Shown here piece after piece: positions 7,999 through 17,394 of a DNA stretch of 64,000 nt (positions are counted from its first letter, which is position 1; every line of letters starts with the position of its first letter). Location of the stretch: NCBI GenBank assembly GCA_945865365.1, contig CAMBDL010000002.1, positions 62,001-126,000 of the forward strand, read 5' to 3'. The position numbers were made by a program, and so were the translations under genes. The stretch is from Streptomyces griseus (GTDB lineage: Bacteria > Actinomycetota > Actinomycetes > Nanopelagicales > Nanopelagicaceae). The notes under the pieces were generated by a model that was not told the origin of the DNA, did no database searches, and saw only the letters and a program-made list of their open reading frames with translations.

Positions 7999-9182
7999 TG
8001 ATTGATTTTAACGATTCTGCTTTTGTAGCAGATCCATATTCAGGGTTAGCCGAACTAAGAAGTTTTGGTAAACCCGTTTGGCATGAAGACATGAATATGT
8101 TCTTAGCTGCTGTTCACGGTGATGCCAGCGACGTTTTTAGAAATAAGTCATTGGGGCGAATCTTTATAGACAAAGCTCCAGGGTTTGAATGGGAAACTTT
8201 TAACTGGCTACACTCAGATTCCATTTTGGATAGTGAACCGCCTAAGCACACGCGTTTGCGATCTCTAGTTGCTAAGGCCTTTAACCGCCAAAAGATTGAA
8301 GGCATGCGTCCAGTAATTGAAGGAATTACATTGCAGTTACTTGCTGATATTGATGTGAAAGTGAATGCAAAAGAGAGTTTTGATCTCATTGCAGATTATG
8401 CAGAACCTCTGCCTGTAAAGATTATCGCGCACTTATTAGGCTTTCCAGACTCTGATGAGCATTTGTTGCGTCCTTGGTCACAGGCAATAGTCAAGATGTA
8501 TGAAGTTAATCCATCAGTGCACTACCAACAAGAAGCTCAAGTGGCCGCCGGCGAGTTTGCCTCCTATGTTCGTGATTTAGCCGAACACCGTAAGAAGAAT
8601 CCAGGAAGTGATTTAATTACCGATTTAGCGATGGTCGAGGAAAATGGCGAGAAACTGAACTCCCATGAGTTAGTGGCTACCTGCATTCTTCTTTTGAATG
8701 CCGGCCATGAAGCTAGTGTGAATGCTTTTGGTAATGGAATGGTTGCCGCTCTGCAACGCCCTGATCAAGTGCGGCTGCTGCGCGAAAACCCACGCGCGAT
8801 TACCGCTACCGCCCTTGAGGAGTTCATGCGCTTTGACGCCCCTTTGCAGCTTTTCGAGCGTACGGCAACGAAAGACACCCAGATAGGTGGGGTAGATATT
8901 GCGGCGGGGCAAAAGATTGCCGCTCTCATTGGAGCTGCAAATCGTGACAGTGATGTCTTTGCAGATGCCGACCAGATGGATCTCATGCGAGAGCCTAATC
9001 CGCATATTGGTTTTGGCGCCGGAATCCATTTTTGTATAGGTGCACCGCTTGCCCGATTAGAGATGAGCGTGTCTCTTCCAGCGCTGTGGGAGAAATATCC
9101 ATCGATGGAGTTAGCTAGCGAACCTATTCGCAGAGCCACCTTTGTACTGCGTGGCTATGAAAGCATCTTAATCTCGGCGTGA
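7998..9182 (+). CDS. Cytochrome P450 at the end of the nucleoside operon
   Basis: Soluble class I bacterial cytochrome P450, 394 aa. The haem ligand is C346 in FGAGIHFCIGAPLARLE. The K-helix ExxR (EEFMRF) and the I-helix AGHEASVNAFG are present. The conserved I-helix threonine that delivers protons is replaced by A239, followed by S240. As I recall, P450eryF (CYP107A1) shows the same AxxEAS arrangement and relies on a substrate hydroxyl. The gene is translationally coupled to add by a TAATG overlap, so it belongs to the operon. No ferredoxin or reductase gene is adjacent. The substrate is unknown; a nucleoside-derived or hydroxylated compound is only a guess. Confidence 0.9.
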   Translation: MIDFNDSAFVADPYSGLAELRSFGKPVWHEDMNMFLAAVHGDASDVFRNKSLGRIFIDKAPGFEWETFNWLHSDSILDSEPPKHTRLRSLVAKAFNRQKIEGMRPVIEGITLQLLADIDVKVNAKESFDLIADYAEPLPVKIIAHLLGFPDSDEHLLRPWSQAIVKMYEVNPSVHYQQEAQVAAGEFASYVRDLAEHRKKNPGSDLITDLAMVEENGEKLNSHELVATCILLLNAGHEASVNAFGNGMVAALQRPDQVRLLRENPRAITATALEEFMRFDAPLQLFERTATKDTQIGGVDIAAGQKIAALIGAANRDSDVFADADQMDLMREPNPHIGFGAGIHFCIGAPLARLEMSVSLPALWEKYPSMELASEPIRRATFVLRGYESILISA

Positions 9183-9226
9183 GAAGTGTAGGAAGTATGG
9201 CTAAAAACCATTGAAATAGGTCGGTC

Positions 9227-10069
9227 TTAGAGCCCTATGGGATGCCACACAGTCTTAGCTTCCATGAAGGCAAGAATGCGACCGGGATCATGAGAATTAA
9301 AAGCAAAGATTCGCTTTAGGTTTTCAGCCCCTGAAATTCGAATCTCTGCATGCTTTTTAAATGCTAGTCCAGTTAGGTCTAGACCATCTATATCCATATG
9401 AGATGCCATCCATGGTGCAATTTCATCTTTCTTTCCAGTCAAAATATTAATTACCCCTGCCGGTACATCACTCGTTGCAATCACTTCAGCAAAACTTAGG
9501 GCCGAAAGTGGGGCTTTAGTACTAGCTAACACAACTACCGTATTTCCAGAAACAATAATTGGCGCAATAACATCGATTAATCCCAATAGCGATGGAGTTT
9601 CGGGGGCAATCGCACCAATAACACCCATGCTCTCTGGAATTGTAAAGTTGTAATATGGTCCGGCAACTGGATTGAGTGCACCAGAGAGTGATGAGATTTT
9701 GTCGGCCCAACCTGCGTACCAAACTAAGCGATCGATTGCATCATAGACTTCTTTGTCAGCCTTAACTTTAGTTACACCTGTAACTTCGATAATTTCAGCT
9801 ATAAACTGCGCTCGACGACCCTCTAGCATTTCAGCGAGACGATAAAGAATCTGTCCCTTGTTGTAGGCCGTTGCTTTATTCCACCCATGTTGTGCTGCGC
9901 GAGCGGCTACAACGGCATCCTTTAAATCTTTGCGCGATGCTAAACAAGGGTTAGCGATAAATGCGCCTTTGGCATTCTTAACTTCATATGTACGACCAGA
10001 CTCTGTACGGGGGAAGGCTCCATTAATAAATAGCTTATAAGTCTTTTTGACATCGATGCGATTACTCAT
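9227..10069 (-). CDS. Aldehyde-dehydrogenase-like protein lacking the catalytic domain
   Basis: A 280-aa protein resembling only the N-terminal NAD-binding portion of aldehyde dehydrogenases (about 490 aa normally). The expected PWNFP segment reads APETPS, so the catalytic Asn is missing. The coenzyme Lys (LKPAE in the partner) reads VLASTKAP. The Glu (ELGGK) and Cys (GxxCCAG) motifs are absent. The reading frame is clean with a normal start and stop, and it overlaps the full-length enzyme gene upstream by 8 nt. That argues for a maintained pseudoenzyme or subunit rather than decay. It is the last gene of the minus-strand operon. A structural or regulatory role beside the active ALDH is inference. 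Confidence 0.8.
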   Translation of the reverse strand: MSNRIDVKKTYKLFINGAFPRTESGRTYEVKNAKGAFIANPCLASRKDLKDAVVAARAAQHGWNKATAYNKGQILYRLAEMLEGRRAQFIAEIIEVTGVTKVKADKEVYDAIDRLVWYAGWADKISSLSGALNPVAGPYYNFTIPESMGVIGAIAPETPSLLGLIDVIAPIIVSGNTVVVLASTKAPLSALSFAEVIATSDVPAGVINILTGKKDEIAPWMASHMDIDGLDLTGLAFKKHAEIRISGAENLKRIFAFNSHDPGRILAFMEAKTVWHPIGL

Positions 10070-11513
10070 GACCGACCCCCTTCAAGTAAGCACTTAATCC
10101 ATGTCGTCCACCTTCTCGACCCCAGCCAGATTCTTTGTATCCACCAAATGGTGATGTTGGATCAAACTTATTAAATGTATTTGCCCAGACAACGCCGGCT
10201 CGCAACTGTTGTGTTGCCCAGAGAATTCGTGAGCCCTTCTCACTCCACACCCCAGCAGATAGGCCAAAAGGCGTGTTATTAGCCTTATCGATGGCCTCTT
10301 GTGGGGTTCTAAAAGTCAGAACTGAGAGCACGGGACCAAAGATCTCTTCGCGAGCTATACGGTGGGCTTGAGTAACGCCAGTGAAAATAGTTGGCGCAAA
10401 CCAGAAACCTTTGCTTGGCAGTTCACATGGTGCACTCCAGCGCTGGGCACCTTCGGCGTCACCTGCAGCTGTAAGTTCAACTATCTTGGCAAGTTGTTCT
10501 TTAGAGTTAATCGCACCCACATCGGTGTTTTTATCCAGTGGATCACCGACACGTATCTTTGCCATTCTTACTTTTAACTTCTCTAAAACTTCATCGGCAA
10601 CGTTTTCTTGCAGAATTAATCGAGAGCCCGCACAACAGACATGTCCTTGATTGAAAAAGATTCCATTGACAATACCTTCTACAGCTTCATCGATAGCCGC
10701 ATCTTCAAAGATTATGTTGGCCGCTTTGCCACCAAGCTCTAAAGTCACACTTTTAGATGTTGAAGCAACTGACCGAGCAATTATTTTTCCAACTTCAGTG
10801 GAGCCAGTAAATGCAATCTTATCTATTCCAGGGTGGTTAACTATTAATGCGCCTGTTGATCCATCACCAGTGACAATATTGACAACTCCTGCAGGAAGTT
10901 CGGCCTGTTGGCACACTTCGGCAAATAGCAGTGCGGTCAATGATGTGCTTTCTGCAGGTTTTAATACAACGGTATTTCCGGCGGCAAGTGCAGGTGCAAC
11001 TTTCCAAGCCAACATGAGTAGTGGAAAGTTCCAAGGAATAATCTGACCTGCTACTCCATGTGGCTTAGTAGAAGATCCAAGACCTACAAACTCAAGTTTA
11101 TCGGCCCACCCTGCATGATAGAAAAAATGTGCAGCAGCTAATGGGACATCAACATCACGTGATTCACGGATAGGCTTTCCATTATCTAAAGTCTCGAGCA
11201 CTGCAAACTCACGTGCGCGCTCTTGCATGATTCGTGCGATACGAAATAAGTATTTTCCGCGCTCTTTACCGCTCATTTTCGACCATGTTGTTGTGTAAGC
11301 CTTACGTGCAGCCTTTACAGCGGCATCAACTTCAGCCTTACCGGCTAAGGCGATGTGGCTTAAAACCTCTTCAGTTGCCGGGTTAATGGTGGGGAAGTGT
11401 TTACTGCCTGCCACGAACTTGCCGGCAATAAAGTGGCCGTACTTAGGTTTAATCGAAACGATCGCCCGCGATTCAGGGGCAGGTGCATAATCAAAGCTCA
11501 CAGGAGTCTCCAT
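10062..11513 (-). CDS. NAD(P)-dependent aldehyde dehydrogenase
   Basis: Full-length ALDH, 483 aa, with catalytic C293 (FFNQGHVCCAG), general base E259 (TLELGGK), oxyanion N162 (PWNFP) and coenzyme K185 (VVLKPAE). It lies directly downstream of deoC (TAATG overlap), whose product is acetaldehyde, so oxidation of acetaldehyde to acetate is the likely job. It overlaps the catalytically dead paralogue by 8 nt, suggesting co-translation and perhaps a hetero-oligomer. Confidence 0.92.
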   Translation of the reverse strand: METPVSFDYAPAPESRAIVSIKPKYGHFIAGKFVAGSKHFPTINPATEEVLSHIALAGKAEVDAAVKAARKAYTTTWSKMSGKERGKYLFRIARIMQERAREFAVLETLDNGKPIRESRDVDVPLAAAHFFYHAGWADKLEFVGLGSSTKPHGVAGQIIPWNFPLLMLAWKVAPALAAGNTVVLKPAESTSLTALLFAEVCQQAELPAGVVNIVTGDGSTGALIVNHPGIDKIAFTGSTEVGKIIARSVASTSKSVTLELGGKAANIIFEDAAIDEAVEGIVNGIFFNQGHVCCAGSRLILQENVADEVLEKLKVRMAKIRVGDPLDKNTDVGAINSKEQLAKIVELTAAGDAEGAQRWSAPCELPSKGFWFAPTIFTGVTQAHRIAREEIFGPVLSVLTFRTPQEAIDKANNTPFGLSAGVWSEKGSRILWATQQLRAGVVWANTFNKFDPTSPFGGYKESGWGREGGRHGLSAYLKGVGHE

Positions 11514-12460
11514 TAATCGATCGTTACGTAGGCAGGACTAGCGTAGTAGCCAGTATCCATTTTCATGCGCTGCATGAGTAAATCATTGAGCAAAGCACTA
11601 GCACCAATACGAAAGTGCGATGGCGTGAGCCATTCTGGGCCAGCGGTCTCATTGACCAAGACCAACTGTTTGATGGCATCTTTAGTATTTCTGATCCCAC
11701 CTGCAGGCTTTACTCCGACTCGATGGTGGGTCATAGAGTAAAAATCGCGCACCGCTTCAAGCATTACTAAGACCACAGGGGCTGTTGCAGCGGGAGCAAC
11801 TTTGCCGGTCGACGTCTTAATGAAATCTGCACCCGCGGCCATGGCCAAGAAAGATGCTTTACGAACATTGTCATATGTGACTAGTTCGCCAGTTTCAAAG
11901 ATCACTTTTAAATGAGCACGGGTTCCACACAACTCTTTAATGGCAACAATCTCATTAAAGACATCGATGTAGTGACCACTTAAAAAAGCTCCGCGGTCAA
12001 TAACCATGTCGATCTCAGATGCTCCAGCATCGAGTGCATCGCGTGTATCGCGAATTTTTACTGGCATTGATGCACGTCCAGATGGAAAGGCCGTGGAGAC
12101 TGCGGCAACTCCTACGTGTTGGCCTCCAATTAAATCTAGGTGTTTACGTGCAGCTGCAACCATGTCGTTATAAACACAGACTGCACCAACACTTGGAACC
12201 GTTGCATCTGTTGGATCTGGGCGCACTGCCTTGGTGCATAGCGCCTGTACTTTTCCGACGGTGTCAGCACCTTCTAGCGTTGTTAAATCGACCATCGAAA
12301 TTGCCATATCAATTGCCCAACGCTTGGACGTAGTTTTGATACTTCGTGTTGCCAACATTGCAGCACGTGCATCTGCTCCAACTTGATCTACTCCTGAGAG
12401 CGCGTTCAAGTACTGCTTCAGCGATGCGTCGGTGCCATCTACTAAGCCATAGAAACTCAC
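11513..12460 (-). CDS. deoC: Deoxyribose-phosphate aldolase
   Basis: Cleaves 2-deoxyribose-5-phosphate to glyceraldehyde-3-phosphate and acetaldehyde. The Schiff-base Lys is in FIKTSTGK, and the second Lys region VGVKPAGGIR and EIDMVIDRG are intact. I place the start at GTG 12460, overlapping the mutase stop by 4 nt and preceded by AAAGGAG. A longer in-frame reading to 12547 only adds residues from the mutase gene. The length of 315 aa fits the longer DeoC class of eukaryotes and actinobacteria rather than the short class of about 220 aa. Confidence 0.93.
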   Translation of the reverse strand: MSFYGLVDGTDASLKQYLNALSGVDQVGADARAAMLATRSIKTTSKRWAIDMAISMVDLTTLEGADTVGKVQALCTKAVRPDPTDATVPSVGAVCVYNDMVAAARKHLDLIGGQHVGVAAVSTAFPSGRASMPVKIRDTRDALDAGASEIDMVIDRGAFLSGHYIDVFNEIVAIKELCGTRAHLKVIFETGELVTYDNVRKASFLAMAAGADFIKTSTGKVAPAATAPVVLVMLEAVRDFYSMTHHRVGVKPAGGIRNTKDAIKQLVLVNETAGPEWLTPSHFRIGASALLNDLLMQRMKMDTGYYASPAYVTID

Positions 12461-14067
12461 GACAAGATCTCCTTTAAAGGAGCGCGCAGTTGATCTAGCA
12501 CTACGTGGGCAGCTACGCAATCTTGTGCAACTACTTCGATGTAGCACTTCATCTTGGCCTCAGTGCCACTTGGACGAATAATGATTCGAACATCTCCCTC
12601 AAGCCACAAACGGATCCCATCAGTTGGCGGTAATCCATCTGTCGGCTGTGCCAGATCATCGATTGATACTACATTGCGCCCAGCGATAGATGTGGGGGAA
12701 TTTGTGCGTAGCGACCCCAAAATCTCACCAACTTTAGAGAGATCGGTTAAACGAATCGATATCTGCTCGGTGGCGTGGAAGCCATGGCGCTTCCATACTT
12801 CATCGAGTAAGTCTTGAAGAGTTTTTCCTTGTTCAGCTAAGTCAGTAGCAATCTGTGCCAGTTTTATCGCTGCCGATATGCCATCTTTATCATTGACTGT
12901 CTCTGAATCTACACAGTAGCCAAGGGCTTCTTCATAACCAAAAGTAAGCCCTGGAATTTTTGCCAGCCATTTAAAACCGGTGAGTGTCTCTTTAAACTCC
13001 AACTTATAGTGCTTTGCAATCTTACGTAATATCGATGATGAAACAATTGAGTTAGCAAAAACGCCATGTGAGCTTGTTCGTGCAATAGATTCGCCAAGAA
13101 TTACACCTAACTCATCACCCCGAAGCATGCGCCATCCAGTTATTGGATCTTTAATTGCTGCTGCACAACGATCAGCATCGGGATCATTAGCAATAACTAA
13201 ATCAGCATCAAAGTTTCTAGCGGTTTCTAGGGCTAAATCTATTGCTCCAGGCTCTTCAGGATTGGGAAATGCCACGGTAGGAAAATCAGGGTCGGGCTGT
13301 GCCTGTGCATCAACCAAAATAGGGGATTGAAAACCAGCTTTATGAAATACGCGTAGCAGAGTCTCAGTACCAACCCCATGCATCGCGGTATAAACAATCT
13401 TTAAGTTTCCTGGTTTTGTTGCTATTGCCGCCGAAATATTTATGTACTTGTCAATAATATCTTCATCAAGTATGGTCCATTTTTTGGCGCGAGGTTGGGC
13501 CGCTAGAGATGTAACTGCTGCAATCTTGGCTGCTATAGATTCATCGGTTGGTGAAATAATTTGTGAACCACGATAATTAATCCCATCAGCGGTACCACCT
13601 AAATAAACTTTATATCCATTATCTTGCGGGGGATTATGGCTAGCTGTAACCATAATGCCAACGTCGCATTTCAATTCATTTGTTGCAAATGCCAATACGG
13701 GTGTTGGAAGTGGCCGCGGTAGAACAAAGACTTTCATTCCTGCGCCACTCATAATTTCAGCGGTTTCAAAGGTGAAATCTTCAGAGCCATATCTGGCGTC
13801 ACGGCCAATAACTACTGATGTTAAATTTCGCTCCCTCATATAGGCAACAATTCCTGCTGCAGTTCTGCCAACGACGGCGCGATTCATTCCAGATGGACCA
13901 GGACGCACAGGTCCTCGAAGGCCAGCGGTACCGAACTGCAGAAAACCGGCAAAGGAGCCCTTGAGTTCAACTTCGTTATTGGTATCTAACCAAGCCTGTA
14001 CTTGGGCGGCAGTGTGTGGATCAGGGTCATCAGCGATCCATGCTTGAGCTTCGGTGCGCAGATCCAT
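12457..14067 (-). CDS. Phosphohexomutase-family enzyme, probably acting as phosphopentomutase
   Basis: Alpha-D-phosphohexomutase superfamily, 536 aa. The phosphoserine loop is VTASHNPPQDNGYKVY, the metal loop NDPDADRCA and the phosphate-binding loop RPSGTEAKMKCY. The start is set at ATG 14067, 4 nt after the punA stop; a longer reading to 14169 would run through punA. It sits between a purine nucleoside phosphorylase and deoC, and no deoB is seen. It therefore likely converts (deoxy)ribose-1-P to -5-P, as known for PGM2/PgcA-like members. It is unlike the second mutase at 51828, which belongs to a glycan locus. Confidence 0.88.
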   Translation of the reverse strand: MDLRTEAQAWIADDPDPHTAAQVQAWLDTNNEVELKGSFAGFLQFGTAGLRGPVRPGPSGMNRAVVGRTAAGIVAYMRERNLTSVVIGRDARYGSEDFTFETAEIMSGAGMKVFVLPRPLPTPVLAFATNELKCDVGIMVTASHNPPQDNGYKVYLGGTADGINYRGSQIISPTDESIAAKIAAVTSLAAQPRAKKWTILDEDIIDKYINISAAIATKPGNLKIVYTAMHGVGTETLLRVFHKAGFQSPILVDAQAQPDPDFPTVAFPNPEEPGAIDLALETARNFDADLVIANDPDADRCAAAIKDPITGWRMLRGDELGVILGESIARTSSHGVFANSIVSSSILRKIAKHYKLEFKETLTGFKWLAKIPGLTFGYEEALGYCVDSETVNDKDGISAAIKLAQIATDLAEQGKTLQDLLDEVWKRHGFHATEQISIRLTDLSKVGEILGSLRTNSPTSIAGRNVVSIDDLAQPTDGLPPTDGIRLWLEGDVRIIIRPSGTEAKMKCYIEVVAQDCVAAHVVLDQLRAPLKEILS

Positions 14068-14071
14068 GTAC

Positions 14072-14896
14072 TTAGAATAACTTTGGAATGACTGCTTTGA
14101 GAAGAGCGCCCATGCGATCTGCTGCAGCTTTTCCAGCGGCAATAACCTCTTCATGGTTGAGCTTTTCACCGGTTACACCTGCGGCAGCATTAGTTACTAA
14201 AGAGATTCCTAAAACCTCTGCGCCAAGCGCATGTGCGGCAATTGCTTCAGGGACCGTGGACATTCCTACTAAGTCAGCGCCCATTGTTCGCATCATCAAA
14301 ATCTCTGCTGGAGTCTCATACGTTGGCCCGCGCCAATGAACGTAGACACCTTCTTCAAGGGAAGCATCTTCCTGCTTAACGATCGCGCGAATTCGCTTGC
14401 TATAAAGATCAGTTAAATCAACAAAGGTTGCACCTGATAATGGTGAAACTGCGGTGAGGGAAATATGATCACGAATCAAGACTGGCTGGCCAACTGTGTA
14501 TGCGGTATTTATTCCACCGCATGCATTTGTAAGGATTACAACCTTGGCACCTGCCTTAACTGCAACTCGAACGCTATGCACCACTGGCTCAACGCCTTTA
14601 CCCTCATATAGATGTGTGCGACCAAGAAAGACAAGTGCGCGCAACTTTTTACCATTGCCATTGATCTCATATGAGCGAACTTTTCCAGAGTGACCGACAA
14701 CGGTTGGAGGTAAGAAGCCCGTTAACTCTTCCGCGTTACATTCATAGGCTGGTGTGCCGAGCGCATCAACTGCGCTGACCCAACCAGAGCCCATAACTAG
14801 TGCAACATCGTGGGCGAGGACACCTGTACGTTCAGCTATTTCGGAGGCAGCCAGACTTGCCGCCGCTAATGGATCGGAATAAAGAAGTTCGCTCAT
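14072..14896 (-). CDS. punA: Purine-nucleoside phosphorylase (trimeric class)
   Basis: Phosphorolysis of (deoxy)inosine and (deoxy)guanosine, 274 aa. Recognisable elements are [14 protein letters not shown] (phosphate loop), [21 protein letters not shown] and VTNAAAGV. It overlaps the accA stop by 4 nt (ATGA) and is followed within 4 nt by the mutase. It uses the inosine made by adenosine deaminase from the facing operon. Confidence 0.94.
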   Translation of the reverse strand: MSELLYSDPLAAASLAASEIAERTGVLAHDVALVMGSGWVSAVDALGTPAYECNAEELTGFLPPTVVGHSGKVRSYEINGNGKKLRALVFLGRTHLYEGKGVEPVVHSVRVAVKAGAKVVILTNACGGINTAYTVGQPVLIRDHISLTAVSPLSGATFVDLTDLYSKRIRAIVKQEDASLEEGVYVHWRGPTYETPAEILMMRTMGADLVGMSTVPEAIAAHALGAEVLGISLVTNAAAGVTGEKLNHEEVIAAGKAAADRMGALLKAVIPKLF

Positions 14897-16611
14897 GCAT
14901 CAATAATGTCACACAGGATGGTGCCACTTGAAACTGTGGTGCCAATGACTGCAGTGAGATTAGTGACGATTCCTGACTTATGAGCCATTAATGGTTGCTC
15001 CATTTTCATAGCTTCAAGCACAATTACTAAATCTCCCACTTCGACGTGAGTGCCTTCTTCTGCAGCGATCTTCACAACAGTTCCCTGCATTGGGCTAGTG
15101 AGCCCCGATGCCCCCGATGCACCACTCATGCTTGCCTTAGCTCGATGTCGCTTTACTAAAGGCTCAGGTGCATGAAGTAAAATTTCAAAACGCTTTCCGT
15201 TCACTTCTGTGATTAGGCGCTCTGGTGCCATGAGCGATTGCAGTGGTGCTGCAGTTGCGATGAATGCAGGTATCTGGTTGACAAATTCATTTTCAATGTA
15301 GCTCGTGTAGATCTTAAAATCCTGGGTATATGCAGGATCTTCAACAATTGCGCGGTGAAAAGGTAGCGCAGTTGCAAGTCCACCAACAGTAAACTCAGCG
15401 AGTGCACGTCGAGCACGTTCAATAGCCTGCTCGCGAGTAGCACCGGTAACGATTAATTTTGCAAGAAGTGAGTCAAAGTTTCCACCAATGGTGTCACCAT
15501 TTTTGAATCCAGCATCTATGCGAACTCCAGGACCTGTTGGAATTACCCATTCAGTAATTCGCCCCGGTGCGGGAAGAAAAGATCTACCAGGATCCTCTCC
15601 ATTAATACGAAACTCAATTGAATGGCCACGGATTACTGGGTCATCAAAACCTAGGTGTTCACCCATAGCGATTCGAAACTGTTCACGTACAAGGTCAATT
15701 CCTGTAACTTCTTCGCTTACTGGATGCTCCACTTGTAAACGAGTGTTCACTTCTAGGAATGAGATAGTTCCATCTGCCCCCACAAGGAATTCACAAGTTC
15801 CAGCGCCGATGTAGCCAGCCTCTTTCATTATTGCTTTACTCGAGCGGTAGAGCTCTTCATTTTGAGCATCAGATAAAAAAGGTGCTGGAGCTTCCTCTAC
15901 TAATTTTTGATGGCGACGTTGTAATGAACAGTCTCGAGTACTCACAACGACGGCGTGTCCATGCATATCCACAAGCACTTGGGTTTCAACATGTCGGGGC
16001 TTATCTAAATAACGCTCAACAAAACACTCACCACGACCAAAGCCTGAAATTGCTTCACGTACTGCAGAGTCAAAGAGTTCAGGTATCTCCTCCATGGTGC
16101 GTGCAACCTTTAATCCACGTCCACCTCCACCATGGGCAGCTTTAATTGCAACGGGGAGTCCATGCTCTTGTGCAAAAGCGGTAACTTCAGCATGCCCAGC
16201 CACTGGATCTTTAGTTCCAGCAACAAGTGGAGCACCAGCTTTTGACGCGATTTTTCTGGCAGAGACTTTATCCCCGAGCGCTCGAATTGCAGAAGGCGGT
16301 GGCCCAATCCATATTAAACCAGCGTCGACGACCGCTTGAGCGAAGTGAGCGTTTTCAGATAAGAAACCATATCCAGGGTGAACAGCGTCGGCTCCAGATT
16401 GCTTGGCTACGTCTATTAGCTTTTCAATATGTAAATAAGTTTGAGCTGCGGTGGTCCCGTGTAAAGAAAAGGCTGAGTCGGCCATGTGCGTGTGAATAGC
16501 ATCTCGGTCTTCATCAGAATATACGGCGACAGACTCCAAGCCATGATCCTTACATGCTCGCATAACGCGAACCGCAATCTCACCACGGTTAGCTATAAGA
16601 ACGCGCTTCAT
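14893..16611 (-). CDS. Acyl-CoA carboxylase alpha subunit (biotin carboxylase + BCCP)
   Basis: Fused biotin carboxylase and biotin carboxyl carrier protein, 572 aa, of actinobacterial acetyl/propionyl-CoA carboxylase. The N-terminal [19 protein letters not shown] is typical. The ATP-grasp glycine loop is HGGGGRGLK, the active-site segment is [14 protein letters not shown], and the C-terminal biotinyl Lys lies in EAMKMEQP. The start is set at ATG 16611, overlapping the maf stop by 4 nt; the in-frame ATG at 16635 lies inside maf. It acts with the beta (17394-18965) and epsilon (17218-17394) subunits. Confidence 0.94.
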   Translation of the reverse strand: MKRVLIANRGEIAVRVMRACKDHGLESVAVYSDEDRDAIHTHMADSAFSLHGTTAAQTYLHIEKLIDVAKQSGADAVHPGYGFLSENAHFAQAVVDAGLIWIGPPPSAIRALGDKVSARKIASKAGAPLVAGTKDPVAGHAEVTAFAQEHGLPVAIKAAHGGGGRGLKVARTMEEIPELFDSAVREAISGFGRGECFVERYLDKPRHVETQVLVDMHGHAVVVSTRDCSLQRRHQKLVEEAPAPFLSDAQNEELYRSSKAIMKEAGYIGAGTCEFLVGADGTISFLEVNTRLQVEHPVSEEVTGIDLVREQFRIAMGEHLGFDDPVIRGHSIEFRINGEDPGRSFLPAPGRITEWVIPTGPGVRIDAGFKNGDTIGGNFDSLLAKLIVTGATREQAIERARRALAEFTVGGLATALPFHRAIVEDPAYTQDFKIYTSYIENEFVNQIPAFIATAAPLQSLMAPERLITEVNGKRFEILLHAPEPLVKRHRAKASMSGASGASGLTSPMQGTVVKIAAEEGTHVEVGDLVIVLEAMKMEQPLMAHKSGIVTNLTAVIGTTVSSGTILCDIIDA

Positions 16612-17210
16612 TGCATCACCTTTACCTCTGGCCACGAATAACCAAGCTGAGCCATAGCTTTACGGATAAATGGCATTGAAATACCCACCACGTTTGTGTA
16701 GTCGCCTTCTATGCTCGGGATAAACGGTGAACTAAAACCATCAAGAGTAAAGCCACCGGCTACATGTAGCGGCTCGCCACTGGCGACATAATCATTAATT
16801 TCATCATCAGTCATTGAATCGAAAGTTACTCTAGTCGTGACAATACTTGAGATTTCACGATCTTTTGTTGTGTCAATTACACAGTGTCCAGTATGCAAAA
16901 GACCAGATTTGCCTTGCACCCGCTTGGCTCGTGCTACTGCAACCTCGGGGGTTCCTGGCTTACCAAGTGACTTACCTTCGAATTCAAAAGTTGAATCGCA
17001 ACCGATAATAATCGCTGGAAAATTTATCTGTTCGCGAACTGTATGAGCTTTAGTGATGGCTAGGGCAATAACCATATCTACCGGTGAAAGTGCATTGAAA
17101 AAATCGGTCTCTTCGTCAACATGGCTCACCACCACCGAAATAGATAAGCCCGCAGACTCAAGTAATCGGCGACGCGATGACGATGCAGAAGCAAGGATAA
17201 TTCTTGGCAT
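16608..17210 (-). CDS. maf: Maf-like nucleoside triphosphate pyrophosphatase
   Basis: House-cleaning nucleotide pyrophosphatase that hydrolyses non-canonical or surplus dNTPs/NTPs, 200 aa. The family N-terminus [17 protein letters not shown], the SHVDEE segment and [11 protein letters not shown] are present. The start is set at ATG 17210, 7 nt after accE; a TTG at 17234 would overlap accE. Its position between carboxylase subunit genes is a layout I recall from other actinobacteria. Confidence 0.92.
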   Translation of the reverse strand: MPRIILASASSSRRRLLESAGLSISVVVSHVDEETDFFNALSPVDMVIALAITKAHTVREQINFPAIIIGCDSTFEFEGKSLGKPGTPEVAVARAKRVQGKSGLLHTGHCVIDTTKDREISSIVTTRVTFDSMTDDEINDYVASGEPLHVAGGFTLDGFSSPFIPSIEGDYTNVVGISMPFIRKAMAQLGYSWPEVKVMQ

Positions 17211-17217
17211 TAATAAA

Positions 17218-17394
17218 TTACTTCGTGCGTCCAAAGCGGAAATGGATGTTCAGTGGCTTTCTCAATTGTGGCCGGCCAAATCCAGCCTTACGAATGATTG
17301 GATTCACTTCTTCCCGCTTGTGCAATGACATCGCAACCTCGATTGCTGCTAGTTCATCGGTAGTTGGCGTACCGCTGGTGATTTGATACTTCAT
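17218..17394 (-). CDS. accE: Acyl-CoA carboxylase epsilon subunit (58 aa)
   Basis: Tiny gene found by translating the gap between the beta subunit gene and maf. The peptide starts [19 protein letters not shown] and ends HFRFGRTK. The G-x-P-x-x-x-E-L-A-A-I core is the hallmark of the actinobacterial AccE/PccE epsilon family, which bridges or stimulates alpha and beta subunits. Its ATG overlaps the accD stop by 1 nt (TAATG), and 7 nt separate it from maf. The last third (about residues 32-58) is basic and may be flexible. Short length and low conservation make the family call less certain than the gene itself. Confidence 0.82.
   Translation of the reverse strand: MKYQITSGTPTTDELAAIEVAMSLHKREEVNPIIRKAGFGRPQLRKPLNIHFRFGRTK

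Noticed and set aside
9183-9226. Terminator between the convergent P450 and ALDH-like genes
   Set aside because: Only a 4-bp ATGG/CCAT hairpin (about 9195-9209) without a T-tract; too weak to call.
15831-16339. Plus-strand frames opposite accA
   Set aside because: Low-complexity shadow frames of the biotin carboxylase; no motifs.
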